64,000 bases of DNA from Capra hircus (Eukaryota > Chordata > Mammalia > Artiodactyla > Bovidae), in contig NC_030813.1 of assembly GCF_001704415.2 (NCBI RefSeq), forward strand, positions 10,496,001 through 10,560,000, given 5' to 3'. A program made the position numbers and the translations under genes. The notes under the pieces are model-generated. The model saw only the letters and a program-made list of their open reading frames with translations, was not told the DNA's origin and made no database searches. Of the stretch, positions 56,844 to 64,000 are shown piece after piece; position 1 is the stretch's first letter, and each line of letters begins with the position of its first letter.

Positions 56844-57095
56844 ATGGCGCTGGAGCCAGGGGTGCAACTGGATGTGGCAGGTAGCTCCGAGAATTTCTTG
56901 GTTAACACAGGGACTACCTACTCTGTCCTGACCTCCTATTCGGGAGCCTTCTCCTCCCAAACCCAAACAATTTGGAGTGGTACAGGAAAAACAGTTACAA
57001 AAAGAGTCACCCGAGCACTTCTTTGTTGCTGGGATAGACAAACATTTTCCTACCACTTGCTGGCAGTCCCTGAGTATCCTACTCCCTTATTGTGA
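56844..57095 (+). pseudogene. ERV protease remnant, active-site Asp lost
   Basis: Retropepsin-like frame of 83 codons. The active-site motif reads VNTGTTYSVL: the catalytic Asp is Asn (AAC at 56904-56906; residue 21), consistent with a G-to-A transition, and the following Ala is Thr. The flap-region wording (SGTGKTVTKRVTR) and a later LAVPEYPTPLL segment are preserved. The frame ends where RT should begin. Confidence 0.85.
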
Positions 57096-57099
57096 AGAA

Positions 57100-57910
57100 A
57101 TCTTTCCCTGCCTTTGAAATCTTGCAGCTATTGCAGTTCTGATAGAAGATGCTTTAAAACTCTCTCCTGGAGGCAAATTATTTTTTCCAGCCACCAAGTG
57201 AGACAACTCCTAAATAGGAGAGGCCATTTATGTATGTCTGATCAAAGGATCCTCAGATATCAAGTAGGGCTGATGGAAAATCCAGGCCTGACTACATCCC
57301 CTTGTGAGGTTCTCAACCCAGCCACCCTTCTGGCTACCCCCAAGGGCTCTCTCCCCTTTCACTATTGCCTAGAAACCTTGAACCACTGGACAAAGCCCCA
57401 AAAGGGATTGTCAGAAGATCCTCTGACCAGTCCTGAGGAAATCTAGTACACTGATGGAAGCAGCTTTGTCTTGATGGGAAAAGAAGAGTCGAATATGAGG
57501 TGGTCTCCAATTTTGAGGCAGTAGAGGCTAAACCTTTGCCACCATGTGCTTCAGCCCAATTAGCTGAGCTCATAGCCCTGACTCAAGCTTTAGAGCTGGG
57601 GAAAGAAAAAAGAGTAGCCACTGACACTGACTCCAAGTATGCCTTTCTAGTGCTACATGCACATGCTGCTATTTGGAAAGAAAGAGGCCACGTGACCATC
57701 TGAGGGTCCCCAACCAAATATGGTGATCAGATCCTTGGACTCATGGAGGCAGTCCATCTGCCTGCTGAGGTTTCAGTCTCCCTTTGTAAAGGACACCAAA
57801 AAGGGAGCATGGAAGTGGCATGAGGGAACCAAGCAGCCGATCAGGCAGCTAAGAGAGCAGCATCACAGAACAATGACCTAATAGGGGTTGCCACCTTAGT
57901 TCCATAGATT
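57100..57910 (+). pseudogene. ERV RT connection and RNase H remnant
   Basis: Directly after protease the sequence already matches the RT connection (MSDQRILRYQ about 57235; EVLNPATLL about 57310). The fingers and palm with the catalytic YxDD are therefore deleted. RNase H follows: YTDGSS at 57447 (preceded by a TAG in place of the usual Trp), AELIAL near 57565, TDSKYAF near 57630 and NQAADQAAK near 57827. All four acidic positions survive, but they are split between frames. TGA codons at 57702 and 57821 look like decayed CGA arginines. Confidence 0.85.
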
Positions 57911-57941
57911 AAGTTGCCAGAAACTCCTTCATATACTGAAG

Positions 57942-58239
57942 GTGAGACTCTTAAAACTAAGAGTGAGGAGGGGCTTCAAGAAGATCACATGGGGTGGTTC
58001 CAAAAGGAGGGACCACTATAAGGCAAGTGGTCTCCTCTTGTCCCACTTACCAATTAAACAACCCCCAGGGAGCTCCGAGAACCCAGCTGGCCTAGCTCAT
58101 CCAAGGATATGGGAGCTACCCAGAAGAGGACTGGCAGATGGACTTCCCCAGATGCCAGTTTCTCAAAGGTATAAATACCTATTAGTCATGGTAGATACAT
58201 TCACAGGATGGATAAGGCTTTCACACCCAGACTGAGAAG
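57942..58239 (+). pseudogene. ERV integrase remnant, truncated
   Basis: Only the start of the integrase catalytic core is visible. EDWQMDF, carrying the first catalytic Asp (about 58122-58145), is in one frame, and YKYLLVMVDTFTGW (about 58172-58214) in another after a one-base slip. The HHCC zinc domain is not discernible in 57900-58090. The sequence stops about 25 bp later against BovB, so the second and third catalytic residues, env and the 3' LTR are absent. Confidence 0.83.
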
Positions 58240-58243
58240 GCTG

Positions 58244-60220
58244 AGTTCAGTTCAGTTTAGTCACTCAGTCATGTCCGACTCTTTGTGACCCCATGGAATG
58301 CAGCACACCAGGCCTCCCTGTTCATCATAAACTTCCGGAGCTTACTCAAACTCATGTCCATTGAGTCAGTTATACCATCCAACCATCTCATCCTCTGTCA
58401 TCCCCTTCTCCCACTTTCAATCTGCCCCGGCATCAGGACCTTTTCAAATGAGTCAGTTGTTCGCATCAGGTGGCCAAAGTACTGTAGATTCAGATTCAGC
58501 ATCAGTTCTTCCAATGAATATTCAGGACTGGTTTCCTTTAGGATGGACTGGGTGGATCTCCTTGCAGGCCAAGGAACTCTCAAGAATCTTCTCCAACACC
58601 ACAGTTCAAAAGCATCAATTCTTCTGCACTCAGCTTTCTTTATAGTCCAACTTTCATATCCATAATGACTAATGGAAAAACCATAGCTTTGACTAGATGG
58701 ACCTTTTTTGGCAAAGTAATGTCTCTACTTTTTAACTTGCTGTCTAGGTTGGTCATAACTTTCCTTCCAAGGAGTAAGCATCTTTCACTTTCATGGCTGC
58801 AGTCACCATCTGCAGAGATTTCAGTTCAGTTCAGTTCAGTTCAGTCACTCAGTCGTGTCCAACTCTTTGCAACCCCATGAATCACAGCACGCCAGGCCTC
58901 CCTGTTCATCACCAACTCCCGGAGTTCACTCAGACTCACGTCCATCAAGTCAGTGATGCCATCCAGCCATCTCATCCTCGGTCGTCCCCTTCTCCTGCTG
59001 CCCCCAATCCCTCCCAGCATTAAAGTCTTTTCCAATGAGTCAACTAAATAGGAGCCAAAAAAAAAAAAAAAAGTCAGACACTGTTTCCACTGTTTCCCCA
59101 TTTATTTCCCATGAAGTGATGAGACCCAATGCCATGATGTTAGTTTTCTGAATGCTGAGTTTTAAGCCCACTTTTTCACTCTCCTCTTTCCCTTTCATTA
59201 AGAGGCTCCTTAGTTCTGCCATAAAGGTGGTGTCATCTGCATATCTGAGGTTATTGATATTTCTTCTGGCAAACTTGATTCCAGTTTGTGCTTCATCCAG
59301 CCAGGTATTTCACATGATGTACTCTACGTATAAGTTAAACAAACAGAGTGACAGTATACAGCATGATATACTCCTTTCCCAATTTGGAACCAGTCTGTTA
59401 TTTCGTGTCCAGTTCTAACTGTTGCTTCTTGACCTGTATACAGATTTCTCAGGAGGCGGGTCAGGTGGTCTTCTATTCCCATCTCTTTAGGACTTTTCCA
59501 CAGTTGTTGTCACAGGCTTTGGTGTAGTCAATAAAGCAGAAGTAGATGTTTTTTTGGAAATCTCTTGCATTTTCCATGATTCAACGGAAGTTGTCCATTA
59601 GATCTCTGGTTCCCCTGCCTTTTCTAAATCCAGCTTAAACATCTGGAAGTTTATAGTTCATATACTGTTGAAACCTGGCTTGGAGGATTTTGAACATCAT
59701 TTGCTAGCATGTGAGATGAGTGTAATTTTATGGTAGCTTGAACATTTTTTGACATTGCCCTCCTTAGGGATTATAATGAAAACTGATGTTTTCTAGTCCT
59801 GTGGCCACTGCTGAGTTGTCCAAATTTGCTGGCATATTGAGTGAAGCACTTTCACAGTATCATCTTTTAGGATTTGAAATACTCAACTGGTATTCCATCA
59901 CCTCCACTAGCTTTGTTTATAGTGATGTTTCCTAAGGCCCACTTCACATTCCAGGATGTCTGGCTCTACCATCATGATTATCTGGGTCACAAAGATCTTT
60001 TTTGTATAGTTCTGTGTATTCTTACCACCTCTTCTTAATATCTTCTGCTTCTGTTCTGTCCATACCATTTCCGCCCTTTATTGTGCCCACTTTTGCATGA
60101 AATATTCCTTTTGTAGCTCTAATTTTCTTGAAGAGATCTCTAGTCTTTCCCATTCTATTGTTTTCCTGTATTTCTTTGCATTGATCATGGAGGAAGGCTT
60201 TCTTATCTCTCCTTGCTATT
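58244..60220 (-). mobile_element. BovB LINE carrying a second BovB fragment
   Basis: Antisense outer copy: 58244-58821 (3' end and thumb region) and 59045-60220 (RT core to linker). A 220-bp BovB 3' fragment lies between. The outer element shows an A-run at 59058-59073, an expansion of the A7 stretch found in other copies. The catalytic box region near 59230-59260 encodes the YADD vicinity with a frameshift. It ends in the linker at about 60220. Its left end defines the right limit of the ERV. Confidence 0.93.
58822..59044 (-). mobile_element. BovB 3' fragment nested in BovB
   Basis: Starts with four TTCAG units (58823-58842) and runs to gagtcaact, then the outer element resumes (aggagccaaaa). 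It is less diverged than its host. No target duplication is visible. A few bases of host sequence (ttgg) appear lost at the right junction. Confidence 0.9.
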
Positions 60221-62811
60221 CTAATTATTTTCAATATATTTCCTTTCAAATGTCAACATTACTTATAAGTCCAAGTTTATATATTTTTCTAAGTGACTAA
60301 AAGTTTTCTCTGTGTCACCAGCCATAGTGCACTGTTTAGTCTTATCCATTGCCTGGTTTTATTATCCTCCCCTTTGTTCCTTAGATTCAGGTGTCTCTAG
60401 CAGTGATTCATTGATGTAGTTCATTCAAATAAAAGGTTGTCACCAACACTTTTGCTCTTTCCTTCAAGTTAAAAAGAAGAACGTATCTTTCAAAATATCT
60501 TAAAAATCTTAGTTATTTTCCAAACATGCAGAGAATGAAAAAGACTCTTTCTTAATCAGGGCTCTGCCTGTAGAAATGTGTCATCCAAGAGCATAAGGTG
60601 TTGTTGGTCTGGGTCAGTTGAGACAGAGCCCTGATTAAGAAAGAGTCATTCAACCTACCCAGATGAGCAACATCTTACGCTCTTTGATGACACCTTTCTA
60701 CGTGGCAAGTACTATCCTCATTTTCTCCAGCTATAACATGGTGAGAGCCTAAATACTGCAGTATCTGGATGGATGATAAAAGTATGGTTGGCACATTAAG
60801 AAAAAAGAGGAAGTGAGAAAGAAGCTTTAAAAAGGATACTGTATTGATCATTTAATAAGGACTGATAGAATCATTTTCAATTTCTTCATCAAAATATTTA
60901 TCTTAATGGAGGAGGGAAAGTAGTTAAGGCCAAAATCTTGTTATTTCTACTTCCAATTTAATAATGCTTATGTATATCCAATGCGTTAACATTCAAAACC
61001 TTCATCACTTTAACTGTTAAAGTTTAATGCATAATCTCACTATATTTCCATGGTAGTGTGGTAGTATTTTTTATTGTTTTGTTGTGCTCAAGGACACTGT
61101 GATGTGGAAACAGGAGTAAATAGACCAGGATCTACCATTCTGATGTTGTTTTAATTCAGAACATAATGCACATTCCAAAAGATATATAAGAAATATCTTA
61201 GAAGTTTTTGGAAAAGTATGTTACACATACTCAGATGTATGATTAGATTAAGTTATTCTTTTCAAATAAAATAGGAACCAGATTTTACTCTGCTCCAAAA
61301 AGACAGATTTTATTTAATAGCTCATTATGTTAGATATGTTTATTGCTCTAGAAAATGTCATCATTGTACTGGAGTCAGGCAGATAAGCAAAAATTAATTT
61401 AAAACCTATCATGTACAGACAAATCATACCAACACAGGGAAACTTTTAGGAGACAAAAAGAGATGTAAGTTTAAATATTGTATACCATGGCATCAAAATT
61501 CAGCAGTAATTTAACAAATATCTCAACAAGGAGTGGGGGGTTTATCTATTAACAGTACAGTAAAAATATGAGGAAATTCAGTGTGTGAGTCACTGCATGA
61601 ATTAACGGAAAGAGAGGGAATCTGACATGAAACAAAAGTAAAATGGAAGTCTGTGGATCCCAATATACATTCAGTATGACAGTAGAAACACTGTATCTTT
61701 GCAAGGTGCCATTTGAGAGCAGTGAGTACATATGGTTATCATTTTATATTATGAAAAATTGTGAAGTGATTGGAACAATTATAGACGGTATAAATGATTC
61801 CCACAGGTTTTTACACTTTAGGTCTAAGCATAAAAATAAAACACTGAGTGGCACATTTCTTTCCTACATGATTATATAGCCTCGGCATTTTAATCTTATT
61901 CATGGAGCAGGTATAGGCAGCTAACTTCATATAGTCTACTAATTTCAAGGAGTGCTTTTTTAGTGCTTAATTGTCATTTAGATTTTAAAAATTCTGAAAA
62001 TTGATTTAAAGTGTGCATTTTGGTAAAATATTGAATAAAACATTGACACATTTGTAGGCAGCATGACACTCCTCAGCACACTACTGACAGCTGGAGAGCT
62101 TCACAACCCAGTTTACATTCAGCTGTTTCAAATAGCATAAATTCTCCACCAAACTTCATAGATACATTTATCAATTTCTGCAGACTGTGAATTATAAATT
62201 CTGTTTAAGACTTTGTTAGGCACACAAACTCAGAAAAAAAAATGAGCTGAGCTGACAGTTAAAAACTACTGATTTTGTAATATCTAGAACAGTTGTTAAG
62301 CATTTAAGCTTAGAGCTAATTTATTCAGTGTGTCAAAGATACCAATTTATGAGGGATAGTTTTTATAATATATAAAATCTTAGTAAAGCCAATTTTATAA
62401 ATTTTGGAGATCAATAACACATCATTCTTCATACTATTTGTTGTCTGGCTAAATCATGATAGAATATTATGATATCAATTTTCTGTATTTTTCTCACCAA
62501 ATTATATACTGTTGTGAAGAGATTGCCTGTTTTTCACTAAAATCCTTTCTCTACACTTTCCCTTGAAAAGAAAAAAAGAACTGTAGCTGGATATATTACT
62601 GCTCAGCTAAACTATCCTTTCCAGCCTTCCTTATAGTTAGAAATGGTGAATAAATGTTTGCTAAATGAATGTAAACCAAAGTGATATCTGTCACTTCCAT
62701 GTTTGGATGTTATAAAACCACTATACTGATTCCATACTTCCTTTCCTCTCCTTCACAGTGAAACTCAGACATGGCGGTGACCAAATTTCAACCATGCAAT
62801 AATAGCATTGC
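60221..62811. other. Single-copy stretch with a compound palindrome
   Basis: No repeat family or gene is recognised. The notable content is the palindrome at 60543-60705 (separate entry). Open frames do not exceed 78 codons (61643-61879). Confidence 0.5.
60543..60705. repeat. Compound inverted repeat (A-B-A'-B')
   Basis: A 24-bp segment at 60543-60566 recurs as its exact reverse complement at 60624-60647. The 57 bp between them (60567-60623) recur in reverse complement at 60648-60705 with about 82% identity over the 50 bp I aligned. So B and B' form a stem with A' as the loop, and A lies beside B as the inverted copy of that loop. Confidence 0.9.
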
Positions 62812-62819
62812 CCTAGTAC

Positions 62820-63026
62820 AGTAGTTAGCAAACTGCTGCTTACAAGTCAAATTCTCCCTTCTGCCTCTTAAAAAAAAAATTATTGTATCATAACCATGAG
62901 CATTCATAGCATAGAGTCTATGACTACAATGACTGGATTGAGTGGCTGCACCATACACCATATAGCCTGTGAAGCCTAAAATGCTTACACTCTGAGCCTT
63001 TACAGAAAATGTTCACAGATCCCTTC
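62820..63026 (-). mobile_element. hAT-type MITE (MER family)
   Basis: The antisense order gttagcaaactgctgcttac, gactggattgagtggctgca, accatatagcctgtgaagcc and tttacagaaaatgttcacag is that of a common mammalian hAT-Charlie non-autonomous element (sense wording ttttctgtaaagggccag...). An 8-bp near-perfect duplication flanks it: cctagtac (62812-62819) and cctagaac (63027-63034), the size hAT elements make. I cannot name the subfamily with confidence. Confidence 0.75.
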
Positions 63027-63164
63027 CCTAGAACATAATGGAAACAGTCTGTATCCCTGGATGAGCACATTGTTTGATCAGGCCTGCACCACTATTTTGG
63101 GTCACCACTGCAGGAGTGTTATGGGAAGAGAAACATTATTATTTTTTTAAGTCACTTATTATTG

Positions 63165-63788
63165 TGGAAACAGTGTCAGACTTTATTTTTGGGGGCTCCA
63201 AAATCACTGCAGATGGTGACTGCAGCCATGAGATTAAAAGACACTTACTCCTTGGAAGAAAAGTTATGACCAACCTAGATAGCATATTGAAAAGCAGAGA
63301 CATTACTTTGCCAACTATGGTCCGTCTAGTCAAGCCTATGGTTTTTCCTGTGGTCGTGTATGGATGTGAGAGTTGAACTGTGAAGAAAGCTGAATGCCAA
63401 AGAATCAATGCTTTTGAACTGTGGTGTTGGAGAAGACTCTTGAGAGTCCCTTGGACTGCAAGGAGATCCAACCAGTCCATCCTAAAGATACTGGGTGTTC
63501 ATTGGAAGGGCTTATGCTAAAGCTGAAACACAAATATTTTGGGCCACCTCATGCAAAGAGTTGACTCATCAGAAAAGACCCTGATGCTGGGAGGGATTGG
63601 GGACAGGAGGAGAAGGGGACGACCGAGGATGAGATGGCTGGATGGCATCACCAACTTGATGGGCATGAGTTTGAGTGAACTCCAGGAGTTGGTGATGGAC
63701 AGGGAACCCTGATATGCTGCAATTCATGGGGGTCACAAAGAGTCGTACACAACTGAGCGACTGAACTGAAATGAACTGAACTGAACTG
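63165..63788 (+). mobile_element. BovB LINE 3' end
   Basis: Sense copy from the thumb region (gtggaaacagtgtcagactt) to the (CTGAA)n tail at 63764-63788. A 7-bp ATTATTG occurs at both edges (63158-63164 and 63789-63795). The first coding block (63074-63376) and its continuation are broken by a TGA at the GCESWT position (63374). It retains no RT core motif. Confidence 0.95.
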
Positions 63789-64000
63789 ATTATTGGGTCT
63801 TTTAATTACCAGCAGCTTGGTATTTTGCTAAATCAAGTCACTCTGCAAAGAATATGAAAATGAACAGCAATAATAAAATAAGTTCCCAAAATAAAAGCTA
63901 AGTATCCTATCTAACTGTCCTAAGAGTAGAAGATGACTTACTTCATTCTAGAAATTCTGTCTCTTTAATAATAAGCATCATAGAGACAAGTACACTATTT

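Larger units (their letters stand above)
52725..58243 (+). mobile_element. Class I endogenous retrovirus, 5' part only
   Basis: A degraded gammaretrovirus-like provirus inserted in BovB: 5' LTR, weak primer site, long unassigned leader, capsid C-terminal part, nucleocapsid, protease, RT connection/RNase H and the start of integrase, all on the plus strand. The interior has been invaded by an antisense LTR-like block (53796-54357) and an L1 (54703-55568). Most of RT, the remainder of integrase, env and the 3' LTR are missing; a BovB follows directly at 58244. Stops and frameshifts affect every gene. It lacks a second LTR, so its age cannot be read from LTR divergence. Confidence 0.87.

Overview
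This window is nuclear DNA of a ruminant, almost certainly a bovid (cattle, buffalo, yak, sheep or goat; the sequence alone does not decide which). The diagnosis rests on its repeats: at least fifteen fragments of the BovB (RTE-class) LINE, more than twenty Bov-tA and Bov-A2 SINEs, a CHR-type cetartiodactyl SINE and ruminant L1 3' ends, lying among older mammalian repeats (MIR, MaLR LTRs, MER5A, hAT MITEs). I find no host protein-coding gene, rRNA, tRNA gene or CRISPR array. The base composition is AT-rich and stop-dense. Nearly every long open frame is either BovB or L1 reverse transcriptase, a degraded retrovirus, or a frame across a SINE. The window reads as intergenic DNA or a large intron.

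Layout. 1-8.7 kb: AT-rich single-copy DNA with one SINE, a 1.6 kb antisense BovB (3.4-5.0 kb), a Bov-A2 SINE and a solo retroviral LTR (7247-7727, TAGG duplication). 8.7-19.2 kb: an antisense BovB, an L1-like stretch, a sense BovB with reverse transcriptase motifs, two Bov-A2 copies and an antisense MaLR LTR split by a SINE. 19.2-31.3 kb: dispersed SINEs, the longest BovB (22957-25645, itself cut by a short L1 insertion with a 13-bp target duplication), an L1 3' end, two more antisense BovBs and a MER5A. 31.3-37 kb: mainly single-copy DNA with an L2-like remnant, a MaLR LTR and a SINE-interrupted BovB. 37-41.6 kb: a dense nest in which an old antisense L1 was entered by two SINEs and a BovB. 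41.6-49.3 kb: single-copy DNA with scattered SINEs, a MIR and an L1 3' end. 49.3-51.1 kb: an old L1 entered by a SINE, a BovB and a solo LTR (CAAT duplication). 51.9-60.2 kb: a BovB, a wrecked class I endogenous retrovirus (5' LTR at 52725), then a BovB that carries another BovB fragment and forms the retrovirus's right-hand limit. 60.2-64 kb: single-copy DNA with a compound palindrome, an hAT MITE and a BovB 3' end.

The retrovirus is the most structured object. From left to right it has a 5' LTR, a weak tRNA-His-type primer site, an unassigned leader invaded by an antisense LTR and an L1, a 42-bp minisatellite framed by a perfect 15-bp inverted repeat, a capsid C-terminal fragment, two zinc knuckles, a protease with a mutated active-site Asp, an RT connection plus RNase H segment, and the start of integrase. 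Most of reverse transcriptase, the rest of integrase, env and the 3' LTR are absent. It is multiply broken and cannot function.

I do not see a previously undescribed coding system. The most unusual structures are the compound palindrome at 60543-60705, the inverted-repeat-framed minisatellite at 55864-56180, and an apparent tail-only retrotransposition inside the retroviral LTR at 52758-52820.
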